Source: Microbacterium pullorum (lineage in GTDB: Bacteria; Actinomycetota; Actinomycetes; Actinomycetales; Microbacteriaceae). From it: a DNA stretch of 64,000 nucleotides. The position numbers and the translations under genes were made by a program. Each line of letters starts with the position of its first letter. The stretch's first letter is position 1. The notes beneath the pieces are model-generated. The model ran no database searches and was not told the origin of the DNA. It worked only from the letters and a program-made list of their open reading frames with translations. The stretch covers positions 320,966 through 384,965 of the forward strand of contig NZ_JACSQP010000003.1 in assembly GCF_014836535.1 (NCBI RefSeq), in the 5' to 3' direction. This document shows, piece after piece, positions 27,433 through 36,679 of the stretch.

Positions 27433-27552
27433 CGCGGGAAGGGCGGCGGGCGCGGGCACGGGGGGCGTGGGGCGGGCACCGGGTGCGGGGCGGGCACCGG
27501 GCGCGGGGCGGGCGCGGGGCGGGCACCGGGGGCGGCCGGGGCGCGGCGCGGT

Positions 27553-27558
27553 TAGGCT
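27553..27558 (+). promoter_or_regulatory. -10 element for leaderless GNAT gene
   Basis: TAGGCT with exactly 6 nt to ATG 27565; this favours the second of two adjacent in-frame ATG codons (27562, 27565). Confidence 0.5.
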
Positions 27559-27564
27559 CGAATG

Positions 27565-28128
27565 ATGCAACCGGTCACCCTCCGCACGTCCCGCCTCGAG
27601 CTGTCGCTTCCCACCCCCGCGGATGCCGACGCCATCACCGCGGCCGCGCAGGACCCGGAGGTCCCCCGCTGGACCACCCTCCCCTCCCCCTACGCGCGCG
27701 CCGACGCCGATGACTTCATCACCAAAGCCGCCCAGTGGTGGGAGGCCGAGACCGAGCTGACGTGGGCGCTGCGCCTCGACGGGCAGTGGATCGGCATGGT
27801 CGGGCTGCAGCATCTGCACCTGCGAGGCGACGCCGAGATCGGCTTTTGGATGGCCGCCGAAGCGCGCGGCGCCGGGTACCTCGGCGAGGCGGCCCGCGCC
27901 GTCATCGACTTCGCCTTCAGCGACGCGGTGGGCCTGAAGCGCCTGGAGTGGCAGGCGATCGTCGGCAACATCCCGTCGGCGCGCACCGCACGCTCGCTCG
28001 GCTTCCGCTACGAGGGTCTGATGCGCCAGAAGCTCGTCGACCCGCGCGGACGCCACGACGGCTGGGTCGCCGGACTCCTCGCGACCGACGACCGCACTCC
28101 CGTGGACTGGCCGATCCTGGCGGTCTGA
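27565..28128 (+). CDS. GNAT-family N-acetyltransferase (RimJ/RimL type)
   Basis: 187 residues. The conserved order is TSRLELSLPTPADADAIT at the N-terminus, then IGFWMAAEARGAGYLGEAAR (acetyl-CoA pyrophosphate loop, motif A) and LEWQAIVGNIPSARTARSLGFRYEG (motif B). Members acetylate protein N-termini or small amines; the substrate cannot be told from sequence. Single-gene unit, 38 nt before the DNA glycosylase gene. Confidence 0.85.
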   Translation: MQPVTLRTSRLELSLPTPADADAITAAAQDPEVPRWTTLPSPYARADADDFITKAAQWWEAETELTWALRLDGQWIGMVGLQHLHLRGDAEIGFWMAAEARGAGYLGEAARAVIDFAFSDAVGLKRLEWQAIVGNIPSARTARSLGFRYEGLMRQKLVDPRGRHDGWVAGLLATDDRTPVDWPILAV

Positions 28129-28154
28129 CCCGCCCCGGCGTCACCGGTTCGTGC

Positions 28155-28160
28155 CAGGAT
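28155..28160 (+). promoter_or_regulatory. -10 element for leaderless DNA glycosylase gene
   Basis: CAGGAT six bases before ATG 28167; a weaker match than its TAnnnT relatives elsewhere in the window. Confidence 0.35.
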
Positions 28161-28166
28161 GCCGGT

Positions 28167-29042
28167 ATGCCCGAGATGCCGGAGGTGCAGGGACTGGTCG
28201 ATTTCGTCGGCCGGCGCGCGCACGGCCTGCACGTGACCAAGGCGGCGGTGGCGAACATCGCCGCCCTGAAGACCTACGACCCGCCGGTGGAGGCGCTGAG
28301 AGGTGCCGAGATCGTCGGCGCCACCCGCCACGGCAAGTTCGTCGACCTCACCACCCGCGCCGGCGACGGCGGCGAGCTTCACCTGGTGTTCCACCTGGCC
28401 AAAGCCGGCTGGCTGCGCTGGTACGACGCGTTGCCCGCCACCGTGATCAAGCCCGGCCGCACCCCCATCGCGCTGCGGGTCGGCTTCGACGACGGCTCGG
28501 GCTTCGACCTCACCGAGGCGGGCACCAAGAAGTCGCTCGCGGTGTACGTCGTGCGCACCCCCGCCGATGTCCCCGGCATCGCGCGCCTGGGTCCCGACCC
28601 CCTCGATCCCGCGTTCGACCGCGAGGCTTTCGCCGCGCTGCTGGCGGGCCGTCGCACCCAGATCAAGGGCGTGCTGCGCGACCAGTCGATCATCGCCGGG
28701 GTGGGCAACGCGTACTCGGACGAGATCCTCCATGCCGCGCGCATGTCGCCCTACGCCCTCGCCGCCGGTCTCGACGACGTCGAGGTCGACCGGCTGTACG
28801 GGGCGCTGCGCGATACGATCGCGGATGCCGTGGCCACGGCATCCGGAAAGCCGCCTGCCGACCTGAAGGATGCCAAGCGTCGCGGCATGCAGGTGCACGG
28901 CCGACGCGGCGAGGCATGCCCGGTCTGCGGCGACGAGGTGCGGTCGGTGTTCTTCGCCGACAACTCGCTGGAGTACTGCCCGACCTGTCAGACCGGCGGC
29001 AAGACGCTCGCCGACCGGCGGCTGTCGCGGCTGCTCAAATAG
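28167..29042 (+). CDS. Fpg/Nei-family DNA glycosylase
   Basis: 291 residues. MPEMPEVQ gives the catalytic N-terminal Pro2 and Glu3; the central helix-two-turn-helix contains IIAGVGNAYSDEILHAA; the C-terminal zinc finger has four cysteines (CPVCG and CPTCQ). It excises oxidised bases and nicks the backbone. The sequence alone does not settle whether it is Fpg (8-oxoG) or Nei (oxidised pyrimidines). Convergent with glpK, only 6 nt apart. Confidence 0.88.
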   Translation: MPEMPEVQGLVDFVGRRAHGLHVTKAAVANIAALKTYDPPVEALRGAEIVGATRHGKFVDLTTRAGDGGELHLVFHLAKAGWLRWYDALPATVIKPGRTPIALRVGFDDGSGFDLTEAGTKKSLAVYVVRTPADVPGIARLGPDPLDPAFDREAFAALLAGRRTQIKGVLRDQSIIAGVGNAYSDEILHAARMSPYALAAGLDDVEVDRLYGALRDTIADAVATASGKPPADLKDAKRRGMQVHGRRGEACPVCGDEVRSVFFADNSLEYCPTCQTGGKTLADRRLSRLLK

Positions 29043-29048
29043 ACGCGG

Positions 29049-30590
29049 TCACTGGTCGGTGCCCATGAGGATGCGCGCGTCCTCGTCGACCCAGTCGAAG
29101 GACTTCTGCACGGCCTTGCGCCACAGCCGGTAGCGGCGTTCCCGCTCGTCGGCTTGCATGCGCGGCTCGAACCGCACATCCTCGCGCCAGTGTTCGCGCA
29201 GCCGCTCGCGATCCGACCACACCCCCGTGGCGAGCCCCGCCGCGTACGCCGCGCCGAGCGCGGTGGTTTCGATGATCTGCGGGCGCACGACCGGGATGCC
29301 GAGGATGTCGGCTTGGAACTGCATCAGCAGGTCGTTGCGGGTCATGCCGCCGTCGACCCGCAGCTCCTCGGGAGTGACGCCGGTGTCGGCGGCGACTGCC
29401 TCGACGATGTCGCGCGTCTGGAAGGCGGTGGATTCCAGCGCCGCCCGGGCGATGTGCCCCGCCGTGATGTAGCGGGTCATGCCGACCAGCGCACCGCGGG
29501 CGTCGGAGCGCCAGTACGGGGCGAACAGCCCCGAGAAGGCGGGGACGAAGTACGCGCCGCCGTTGTCGTCGACCGATGCCGCGAGGCGCTCGACGTCTTT
29601 GGAGCGCTTGATGAGTCCCAGGTTGTCCCGCAGCCACTGCACGAGCGAGCCGGTCACCGCGATCGAGCCCTCCAGGGCGTAGCGCGCGGGTTCGTCGCCG
29701 CACCGGTAGGCGACGGTGGTGATGAGGCCGTGCTGGGAGCGGACGAGCTCGGTGCCGGAGTTGACCAGCAGGAAGTTGCCGGTGCCGTAGGTGTTCTTCG
29801 ATTCCCCCGCGTCGAAGGCGGCCTGCCCGAAGGTCGCGGCCTGCTGGTCGCCGAGGATGCCGGCGATGCGCACACCACGGGCGATGGCGGGCACCGAGAC
29901 CTCGCCGACGACCTCGGACGACGAACGGATCTCGGGGAGGATCGTGCGGGGGATGTTCCACACCGCCAGCAGCTCGTCGGACCAGTCCAGGGTGCCGAGG
30001 TCCATGAGCAGCGTGCGGCTGGCGTTGGTGACGTCGGTGACGTGGATGCCGCCGCTGCTGCCGCCGGTGAGGTTCCAGATGAGCCAGGTGTCGGGGGTGC
30101 CGAACATCACGTCGCCGGCCTCGGCCGCCGCCCGCACGCCCGGCACGTTCTCGAGGACCCAGGCGATCTTCGACGCCGAGAAGTAGGTCGCCAGCGGCAG
30201 CCCGGTCTGTTCGGCGAAGCGCTGACTGCCTGCCTCGGACTGGGCGGCGAGCTCGTCGATGCGTCGCTGCGTGCGGGTGTCCTGCCAGACGATCGCGTTG
30301 GCCACCGGTCGGCCGGTACGGCGGTCCCAGAGCATCGCCGTCTCGCGCTGGTTGGTGATGCCGATCGCGGCGATGTCACCGGCGCTCAGCCCTGCGCGGA
30401 ACATCGCCGAGGACAGCACCCACTCGGTGTTGGTCCAGATCTCCATCGGGTCGTGCTCGACCCAGCCCGCGCGCGGGAAGATCTGCTCATGCTCGCGCTG
30501 GGCGGTGGTGACGATGCCGCCGGCGGCGTCGAAGACGATCGCCCTGGTCGAGGTCGTCCCCTGGTCGATAGCGATCACATGGTCGGCCAC
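29049..30590 (-). CDS. glpK: Glycerol kinase
   Basis: 513 residues from GTG 30590, which has GAGGAG upstream. FGGY-kinase signatures include [17 protein letters not shown] at the N-terminus, WLIWNLTGG, and [15 protein letters not shown] near the C-terminus. It phosphorylates glycerol to glycerol-3-phosphate, which GlpD oxidises. The start lies inside the end of glpD (16-nt overlap), so the two are co-translated. No glycerol facilitator gene is adjacent. Confidence 0.96.
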   Translation of the reverse strand: MADHVIAIDQGTTSTRAIVFDAAGGIVTTAQREHEQIFPRAGWVEHDPMEIWTNTEWVLSSAMFRAGLSAGDIAAIGITNQRETAMLWDRRTGRPVANAIVWQDTRTQRRIDELAAQSEAGSQRFAEQTGLPLATYFSASKIAWVLENVPGVRAAAEAGDVMFGTPDTWLIWNLTGGSSGGIHVTDVTNASRTLLMDLGTLDWSDELLAVWNIPRTILPEIRSSSEVVGEVSVPAIARGVRIAGILGDQQAATFGQAAFDAGESKNTYGTGNFLLVNSGTELVRSQHGLITTVAYRCGDEPARYALEGSIAVTGSLVQWLRDNLGLIKRSKDVERLAASVDDNGGAYFVPAFSGLFAPYWRSDARGALVGMTRYITAGHIARAALESTAFQTRDIVEAVAADTGVTPEELRVDGGMTRNDLLMQFQADILGIPVVRPQIIETTALGAAYAAGLATGVWSDRERLREHWREDVRFEPRMQADERERRYRLWRKAVQKSFDWVDEDARILMGTDQ

Positions 30591-32308
30591 GGTGTCTCCT
30601 CGGTCGGGGCGGTTTGGGCGGCGGGCTCGGCGGCGCGCACCGCGGCCAGGCCCCGTTCGGTCTCGTGCGCCGCTCTCTCGGCGTCCCAGCCGAGCACGGG
30701 CGCGATGGTCTCGGCCGCCTCGCGCGCCGCATCCGGGGTGACGGCGCCGACGAAGGCGAGGCTCGTGCGGCGCAGCAGCACGTCGTCGAGGTGGCGGACG
30801 TCTTCGGATGCCGCGAGGTGGCGCAGCTCCGCCGTGCTGTACTGCGGGGCGTGCTGCAGCGGCCGGTCGTCGGGATCGGCGACGATCGCGTCGATCACCT
30901 CGGCCGCCACCGTGCCGTAGCGCGACAGCAGCCGGTCGACGCGGTCGGTCGGCAGAGACCGGGCGTGCGCATCGACCCACTGCACGCGAGCGCGCTGGCT
31001 GGTGGGGAAGCCCGCGCCGCCGCCGATGGGGACGCCGCGGGTGGAGCGGCGACGCGGCGCACCGAGGTGGCTCAGCACTGTGTCGGCGAGGCGCTCCGCC
31101 GACGCGCGGAAGGTGGTCCACTTGCCCCCGACGAGGCTGAGCACCACGGCGCGGGCGCCGGGGAGGTCGGTGGCGTCGATGCGGTAGTCGCGCGACACGA
31201 ACCCGGGGGCGACGTCGTCGTGGCGCGGCAGCGGCCGCACGCCCGAGAACCGGTAGACGATCTGCGACCGGTCGACGCCGATGTCGGGCAGCACCTGGCG
31301 CACGAGGTCGATGAAGTAGCCGACCTCCGCCTCGGTGCACACGATCGGCTCGCGCATGTCGTGCTCGAGGTCGGTCGTGCCGATCAGCACGCGGCCCTTC
31401 AGCGGGTAGATGAGCACGATGCGCCCGTCCTCGTTCTCGAAGAACAGCTCCCGCCCGCCGGTGGCCGCCAGCAGTCGCGGGTTGTCGACCACGATGTGCG
31501 ACCCCTTCGTGCCGCCCATCCGCTCGGCGCGGTCGCCGAGCGCGGCGTTGGTGAGATCGACCCACGGGCCGGTGGCGTTGACGATGACCGGCGCCGTGAA
31601 GCGCAGCTCCGCGCCGCCGAGTTCGTCGCGCAGCATCACGCCACCGTCGCGGGCGCCGACCGCGGCGGTGTAGTTGGCCGCGCGCGCCCGGTCGCCGCCC
31701 GTCCGCGTGCCGTCGCGCAGCACGTCGATCGCGAGCCGTTCCGGGTCGTGCACCGAGGCATCCCAGTAGGTCGCGGTGTAGGTCACCTCGGGGTTCAGGT
31801 CGGGCAGTTCCTGCAGCGACCGCGTGCGTCCGCGGAAGGCGTGACGCGGCACCTGTCCCCCGCCGCGCGAGAACGAGTCGTAGATGACCAGACCGATCTT
31901 GATGAGCGCAGCGCCGCGCTCACGCGGCTTGCCCTTGCCGTGGCGGAGGAACCGCAGCGGCGCGGAGAGCAGCCCGGAGAATGTGGTGAAGATCGGGATG
32001 GTCGTCTGCAGGGGGCGCACGTAGTGCGCAGCGATCTTCAGCAGCGAGTTGCGTTCGGTGACCGCCTCGTGCACGAGGCGGAACTCGCCGTTCTCGAGGT
32101 ACCGCACCCCGCCGTGGATCATGTGCGACGACGCCGCGGATGCGCCGCTGACGTAGTCGGCGCGATCGACGAGGGCGACGTCGACGCCCTGCATCGCGAG
32201 GTCGCGGAACGTCGCCAGTGCGTTGATGCCGCCGCCGAGGATGAGGACGTCGGCGTGGGGCCGCGCCGCGAGCGCGGCGAAACCGGTGTTCTGGTCTGCC
32301 CGAGTCAT
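30575..32308 (-). CDS. glpD: Aerobic glycerol-3-phosphate dehydrogenase
   Basis: 577 residues from ATG 32308 (GAGGAG ribosome site 8 nt upstream). The FAD-binding [19 protein letters not shown] is at the N-terminus, followed by [13 protein letters not shown] and the C-terminal DAO domain. Peripheral membrane flavoenzyme passing electrons from glycerol-3-phosphate to quinone. First gene of glpDK. Its upstream region (32309-32400) is shared with the divergent riboflavin operon. Confidence 0.95.
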   Translation of the reverse strand: MTRADQNTGFAALAARPHADVLILGGGINALATFRDLAMQGVDVALVDRADYVSGASAASSHMIHGGVRYLENGEFRLVHEAVTERNSLLKIAAHYVRPLQTTIPIFTTFSGLLSAPLRFLRHGKGKPRERGAALIKIGLVIYDSFSRGGGQVPRHAFRGRTRSLQELPDLNPEVTYTATYWDASVHDPERLAIDVLRDGTRTGGDRARAANYTAAVGARDGGVMLRDELGGAELRFTAPVIVNATGPWVDLTNAALGDRAERMGGTKGSHIVVDNPRLLAATGGRELFFENEDGRIVLIYPLKGRVLIGTTDLEHDMREPIVCTEAEVGYFIDLVRQVLPDIGVDRSQIVYRFSGVRPLPRHDDVAPGFVSRDYRIDATDLPGARAVVLSLVGGKWTTFRASAERLADTVLSHLGAPRRRSTRGVPIGGGAGFPTSQRARVQWVDAHARSLPTDRVDRLLSRYGTVAAEVIDAIVADPDDRPLQHAPQYSTAELRHLAASEDVRHLDDVLLRRTSLAFVGAVTPDAAREAAETIAPVLGWDAERAAHETERGLAAVRAAEPAAQTAPTEETPWPTM

Positions 32309-32390
32309 GCTCACGTCTCCTCTTCGCCGGCGCTGCCTCCAGCCTCGCACGCTTCACCGCGGGGAATGAAAGCCCCGACCGCGCGTTGAC

Positions 32391-32396
32391 TACACT
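32391..32396 (+). promoter_or_regulatory. Probable -10 of riboflavin operon
   Basis: TACACT ends 11 nt before the first paired base of the FMN aptamer at 32408, placing the start of transcription just upstream of the riboswitch. No convincing -35. Confidence 0.4.
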
Positions 32397-32407
32397 CAAG
32401 AGCAATA

Positions 32408-32546
32408 CGTGCTCCGGGGTCGGTGGGAATCCGAACCGGCGGTGACAGTCCGCGAACCCGCGCCGAAAGGCAGAGGTTGACCCGGTGGAATTCCGGGACC
32501 GACGGTGATGCGATGCGAGTCGCTAGTCCGGATGGGAGGCAGCACG
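32408..32546 (+). ncRNA. FMN riboswitch (RFN element)
   Basis: Closing stem CGTGCT (32408-32413) pairs with AGCACG (32541-32546). Inside are the conserved RFN blocks ACCGGCGGTGACAGTCCGCG and AGTCCGGATGGGAGG, with the variable hairpin GACGGTGATGCGATGCGAGTCG between. It sits 63 nt before ribD. It senses FMN and represses the operon; the 32547-32609 platform contains GCCAC/GTGGC arms but no U-rich terminator, so control of translation or Rho access is as likely as intrinsic termination. Confidence 0.93.
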
Positions 32547-32609
32547 GGCGACGCCACGCGCGTCGACGGTGGCCACCCTTTCCCCGGAGTCCCGACCGGA
32601 GGACGACGG

Positions 32610-33692
32610 ATGACCGTGACTGACCGCGAACGCGACGCGATGCGGCGCGCGCTGTCGCTCGCCCGCCGCGGCCCCCGCGGGCTGAACCCGCAGGTGGGTG
32701 CCGTGCTGCTGTCCCCGACCGGCGACATCGTCGCCGAGGGCTGGCACCGCGGCGCCGGCACCGCGCACGCCGAAGTCGCCGCGCTCGCCCAGCTCGCCCC
32801 GGGCGAGGCTGCCGGAACCACCGCGGTGGTCACCCTCGAACCGTGCAATCACACCGGCCGCACCGGCCCCTGCGCCGAAGCGCTCATCGCCGCCGGCGTC
32901 ACCCGCGTCGTGTACGCCGTCGACGACCCGGGCGAGCGGTCGTCCGGCGGCGCCGAGCGCCTGCGCGCGGCCGGGGTCGACGTGGCCTCGGGCGTGCTCG
33001 CCGACGAGGGCCGCGCACTGCTGGATTCCTGGCTCACGGTGCAGCGCCTCGGCCGCCCCCATGTCACGGTCAAGTGGGCGCAGTCCCTCGACGGTCGGGC
33101 GGCCGCCGCCGACGGCACCAGCCAGTGGATCACCGGGCCCGCCGCGCGCGAAGACGTGCACCGCCGCCGCGCCGAGGCCGACGCCATCGTCGTGGGCACG
33201 GGCACGCTGCTCGCCGACGACCCCGCCCTCACCGCCCGCCGCCCCGACGGCACGCTGTACCCGCATCAGCCGATGCCGGTGGTGCTCGGTGCGCGGCGCG
33301 TCCCCGACGACGCCGCCGTCCGCCGGCATCCGCTGCCGCTCTTGCACCGCGACGGCGAGAACCTGGCCGGGGAGTCCCCCAACGAGCCGTCGCTCATGGC
33401 GCAGCTGCGCGACGCGGGCGTGCACCGCGTCTTCGTCGAGGGGGGACCCACCATCGCGAGCGCGTTCCTGCGTGCCGGGATCGTCGACGAGATCCTCACC
33501 TACCTCGCCCCGACGCTCCTCGGCTCCGGCGCAGCCGGTGGCGACCACCCCGCCCTGCGCACGCTCGGCGTCGAGACGATCAGCGACCAGCTGCGGCTCG
33601 ACGTGGCATCCATCGAAAGACTCGGCGATGACCTCTTGATCGTCGCCGCCCCCCGCCCGGCGCGGGACGCATCACAGGAAGGAACGCGCTGA
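32610..33692 (+). CDS. ribD: Bifunctional riboflavin deaminase/reductase
   Basis: 360 residues. The N-terminal deaminase has HAEVAAL and PCNHTGRTGPC (zinc ligands); the C-terminal half is the reductase (VTVKWAQSLDGRAAA, FVEGGPTIASAFL). It carries out the second and third steps from the GTP cyclohydrolase II product. GGAGG at 32598-32602 fits ATG 32610. The stop overlaps ribE by one base. Confidence 0.95.
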   Translation: MTVTDRERDAMRRALSLARRGPRGLNPQVGAVLLSPTGDIVAEGWHRGAGTAHAEVAALAQLAPGEAAGTTAVVTLEPCNHTGRTGPCAEALIAAGVTRVVYAVDDPGERSSGGAERLRAAGVDVASGVLADEGRALLDSWLTVQRLGRPHVTVKWAQSLDGRAAAADGTSQWITGPAAREDVHRRRAEADAIVVGTGTLLADDPALTARRPDGTLYPHQPMPVVLGARRVPDDAAVRRHPLPLLHRDGENLAGESPNEPSLMAQLRDAGVHRVFVEGGPTIASAFLRAGIVDEILTYLAPTLLGSGAAGGDHPALRTLGVETISDQLRLDVASIERLGDDLLIVAAPRPARDASQEGTR

Positions 33693-34330
33693 TGTTCACC
33701 GGAATCGTGGAAGAACAGGGCGAGATCACCGCCGTCACCCCATCGGGAGACGGCGTGCGCCTGACGGTGCGCGCGCCGCTGGCGGTCTCGGATGCCGCGC
33801 ACGGCGACTCCATCTCGATCGGCGGCGTCTGCCTCACCGTGGTCGACCGCGACGGCGACGCCTTCACCGCCGACGTGATGAAGCAGACCCTCGACATGTC
33901 GACCCTCGGCACGGCCGAAGTCGGCAGCCGGGTGAACGTGGAGCGCGCGATGGCCGCGCACGGGCGCCTGGGCGGTCACATCGTGCAGGGCCACATCGAC
34001 GGCACCGGTGCGGTGCGCCAGGTGCGCCCCGGCGCGCAGTGGCGCGTGCTGCGCATCGGCCTCGACGCCTCCCTCGCCCCGCTCGTCGTCGACAAGGGCT
34101 CCATCGCCGTCGACGGCGTCTCACTCACCGTCAGCGCCGTGAGCCCGCCCGATGCGGCGGAGCCGTGGTTCGAGGTCTCACTGATCCCCGAGACCCTCAC
34201 CGCCACGACGCTCGGCACGCTCGCCCCCGGCGACCGCGTCAACCTCGAGACCGACATCCTGGCGCGCCACGTGCAGCGCCTGCTCGCCTTCCCCCCGACC
34301 ACCGTCACCCACGAAGGAGGCTCCCGATGA
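33692..34330 (+). CDS. ribE: Riboflavin synthase
   Basis: 212 residues, two homologous lumazine-binding barrels: MFTGIVEEQGEI starts the first, GGHIVQGHIDGTG begins the second, and the LIPETL motif lies near the end. It dismutates two lumazines into riboflavin. ATGA overlap with ribBA. Confidence 0.95.
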   Translation: MFTGIVEEQGEITAVTPSGDGVRLTVRAPLAVSDAAHGDSISIGGVCLTVVDRDGDAFTADVMKQTLDMSTLGTAEVGSRVNVERAMAAHGRLGGHIVQGHIDGTGAVRQVRPGAQWRVLRIGLDASLAPLVVDKGSIAVDGVSLTVSAVSPPDAAEPWFEVSLIPETLTATTLGTLAPGDRVNLETDILARHVQRLLAFPPTTVTHEGGSR

Positions 34331-35601
34331 GCCTTGCCACCATCCCCGAAGCCCTCGAGGCACTGCGCGCCGGCCGGCCCGTCATCGTCGCCGACGACGA
34401 GAACCGCGAGAACGAGGGAGACGTCGTCATCTCCGCCCAGCTGGCCACCCCCGAGTGGATGGCGTGGACGGTGCGTCACTCGAGCGGGTTCATCTGCGCC
34501 CCGATGCCGTCGGAGTGGGCCGACCGGCTCGACCTGCCGCCGATGGTGGAGGTCAACGAGGATGCCCGCGGCACCGCGTACACGGTCAGCGTCGACGCCG
34601 CTGCCGGGGTGACCACCGGCATCAGCGCGAGCGACCGTTCGCGCACGCTCAACGTGCTCGCCGACGCCGACTCGACCCCCGCCAGCGTCATCCGTCCGGG
34701 ACACATCCTGCCGCTGCGCGCGGTGGACGGCGGCGTGCGCGAACGCGGCGGCCACACCGAGGCATCCGTCGACCTCATGCGCCTCGCGGGGCTGGCGCCC
34801 GTGGCGGGGATCTGCGAGATCGTGGCCGAGGACGGGTCGATGATGCGCCTGCCGGGGCTGCTGGAGCTCGGCGAACGCGACGACGTGCCCGTCATCACGA
34901 TCGAGCAGCTCATCGCCTACCTCGACGAGCACGAGCCCGTCACGATCGGCGAGCACGCCGCTCGTCGCCGACGGGTGAGCCTGCGCGCCGAGTCGACGGT
35001 GCCCACGCGTCACGGCGCTTTCCGCTTCCTGGCCTACAAAGACCGCACGACCGGCACCGATCACGTCGCCGTCGTCTCGGGGGATCTCACCACCGAAGCG
35101 CCGCTCGTGCGCGTGCACTCGGAGTGTCTGACCGGCGAGGCGTTCGGCTCGCTCAAGTGCGAGTGCGGCCCGCAGCTGGATGCCGCCCTCGACGCGATCG
35201 CCGAAGACGGCGGTGTCGTGATCTACATGCGCGGCCACGAGGGTCGCGGCATCGGACTCATCAACAAGCTGCGCGCCTATTCGCTGCAGGAGACGGGCCT
35301 GGACACCGTCGACGCCAACCTGGCGCTGGGGCTGCCAGCCGACGCGCGCGACTACGCCGCCGCCGCCGGCATCCTCGATGACCTCGGGGTGTCGAAGATC
35401 CGCCTGCTCACGAACAACACCGACAAGGTCGCGCAGCTGCAGGCCCTGGGTCTGAACATCGTCGAGCAGGTGCCGCTGCTGGTCGGCGTCGGCCCCAACA
35501 ACCACCAGTACCTCGCCACGAAGGCCGAGCGCATGGGACACACCATCGCCGCCGACGACCTCGACGGCGCCCTCGCCCGCACGAAGGAGTCCCTCGCATG
35601 A
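34327..35601 (+). CDS. ribBA: 3,4-dihydroxy-2-butanone-4-phosphate synthase / GTP cyclohydrolase II
   Basis: 424 residues. The N-terminal DHBP synthase domain (1-205) has DDENRENEGD and RPGHILPL; the C-terminal GTP cyclohydrolase II has HSECLTGEAFGSLKCECG (zinc cysteines) and RGHEGRGIGL. Supplies both precursors of the pathway. ATGA overlaps with ribE and ribH. Confidence 0.96.
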   Translation: MSLATIPEALEALRAGRPVIVADDENRENEGDVVISAQLATPEWMAWTVRHSSGFICAPMPSEWADRLDLPPMVEVNEDARGTAYTVSVDAAAGVTTGISASDRSRTLNVLADADSTPASVIRPGHILPLRAVDGGVRERGGHTEASVDLMRLAGLAPVAGICEIVAEDGSMMRLPGLLELGERDDVPVITIEQLIAYLDEHEPVTIGEHAARRRRVSLRAESTVPTRHGAFRFLAYKDRTTGTDHVAVVSGDLTTEAPLVRVHSECLTGEAFGSLKCECGPQLDAALDAIAEDGGVVIYMRGHEGRGIGLINKLRAYSLQETGLDTVDANLALGLPADARDYAAAAGILDDLGVSKIRLLTNNTDKVAQLQALGLNIVEQVPLLVGVGPNNHQYLATKAERMGHTIAADDLDGALARTKESLA

Positions 35602-36074
35602 GCGGCACCGGTTCCCCCCAGACGCACGAGCCCATCGACGGGGCAGATCTCACCGTCGTCGTCGTCGCCGGCACGTGGCACGATGCCATCACCGACGGGC
35701 TCATCGCCGGCGCGCAGCGCACCCTCGATGCGGCGGGGGCGACCTGGTCGCTCGTGCGCGTCGCCGGGGCGTTCGAGCTGCCGGTGGTGTCCCGGGCGGC
35801 GCTGGACGCCGGTGCCGACGCGGTCGTGGCGCTGGGCGTCATCATCCGCGGCGGCACCCCGCACTTCGAGTACATCTCGGCCGCGGCCACCGACGGGCTC
35901 ACCCGCGTGGCGCTGGAGACCGGCAAGCCCGTCGGCTTCGGGGTGCTGACCCTCGACGACGAGCAGCAGGGCCTGGATCGCGCGGGCCTCGCGGGCTCGA
36001 AGGAGGACAAGGGTGCGGAGGCCGCGGATGCCGCGCTGCGCACTGCCCTCACTCTCCGCGCCCTGCGCGGCTGA
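35598..36074 (+). CDS. ribH: 6,7-dimethyl-8-ribityllumazine synthase
   Basis: 158 residues. GAFELPVV, LGVIIRGGTPHFEYI and GFGVLTLDDEQQ are the conserved active-site segments. It makes the substrate of RibE. Last gene of the ribD-E-BA-H operon. Confidence 0.95.
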   Translation: MSGTGSPQTHEPIDGADLTVVVVAGTWHDAITDGLIAGAQRTLDAAGATWSLVRVAGAFELPVVSRAALDAGADAVVALGVIIRGGTPHFEYISAAATDGLTRVALETGKPVGFGVLTLDDEQQGLDRAGLAGSKEDKGAEAADAALRTALTLRALRG

Positions 36075-36125
36075 GCCCTCACAGCGCACCACAGCGGGAC
36101 CATCAGTGTCGCTGAAGGTCTGATC

Positions 36126-36131
36126 TAGACT
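36126..36131 (+). promoter_or_regulatory. -10 element for leaderless small membrane protein
   Basis: TAGACT six bases before ATG 36138; an in-frame GTG at 36132 lies inside the spacer and is less likely to be the start. Confidence 0.5.
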
Positions 36132-36137
36132 GTGGCC

Positions 36138-36491
36138 ATGGAAATCCTGCGCCACATCGTCGTCTTCATCCACATCACCGGTTTCGCGGTGCTCTTCGGT
36201 GCCTGGGCGGCCGAGGCGTTCGGCGGCCGTCGCCGCTTCACGCGGCTGATGACCATCGGCATGGTGATCGCCGCAGTCGCCGGCCTCGCACTCGCCGCAC
36301 CGTGGGGCATCGAGTACGAGCTCAACTACGTCAAGATCACGGTGAAGCTCGTCGTGCTGCTGATCATCGGCGCCCTGCTCGGGATCGGCGCCGCTCGCCG
36401 GCGCAAGTCGGGTTCGGTGCCTTCGGTCATGTTCTGGTCGGTCGGCGTGCTCACCCTCCTCAACGCCGGCATCGCCGTCATCTGGCGCTGA
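36138..36491 (+). CDS. Small four-helix membrane protein, unknown function
   Basis: 117 residues with about four transmembrane segments (approximately 5-25, 38-56, 68-86 and 97-115) separated by short Arg-rich loops (GGRRRFTR and AARRRKSG). The compact layout with a His in the first helix (VVFIHITGF) recalls small DUF-type membrane proteins of actinobacteria; no function is known. Monocistronic: own TAnnnT promoter and a hairpin directly after it. Confidence 0.75.
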   Translation: MEILRHIVVFIHITGFAVLFGAWAAEAFGGRRRFTRLMTIGMVIAAVAGLALAAPWGIEYELNYVKITVKLVVLLIIGALLGIGAARRRKSGSVPSVMFWSVGVLTLLNAGIAVIWR

Positions 36492-36500
36492 TCCGCGCCT

Positions 36501-36530
36501 GCCGATGCCGGGCGCCCGCCCGGCATCGGC
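36501..36530 (+). terminator. Hairpin after small membrane protein gene
   Basis: Perfect 14-bp arms (36501-36514 and 36517-36530) 9 nt after the stop. The stem contains GATGCC/GGCATC. A TAGGAT hexamer (36532-36537) follows at once and may be the -10 of the next gene. Confidence 0.6.
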
Positions 36531-36679
36531 CTAGGATGGATACCTGTGCGACCGCGACTGCGCGACCGCACCCGGTGACACCACTGCGTGACGCCCGCCG
36601 CACCATCCTGCTCCGGACGCCTGCCACCGGAACGTCCCACCAGGACGAGTCCCCCTCTCTTCGACAGGCCCTTCCCTCC

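Noticed and set aside
27154..28056. N-terminal extension of the second AbiEi-like frame to 609 residues
   Set aside because: The added part is Pro/Arg low-complexity, crosses the repeat array and is antisense to the GNAT gene.
30591..31565. N-terminal extension of glpK to 838 residues
   Set aside because: The extra part is another frame of glpD; the kinase begins at the VIAIDQG segment.
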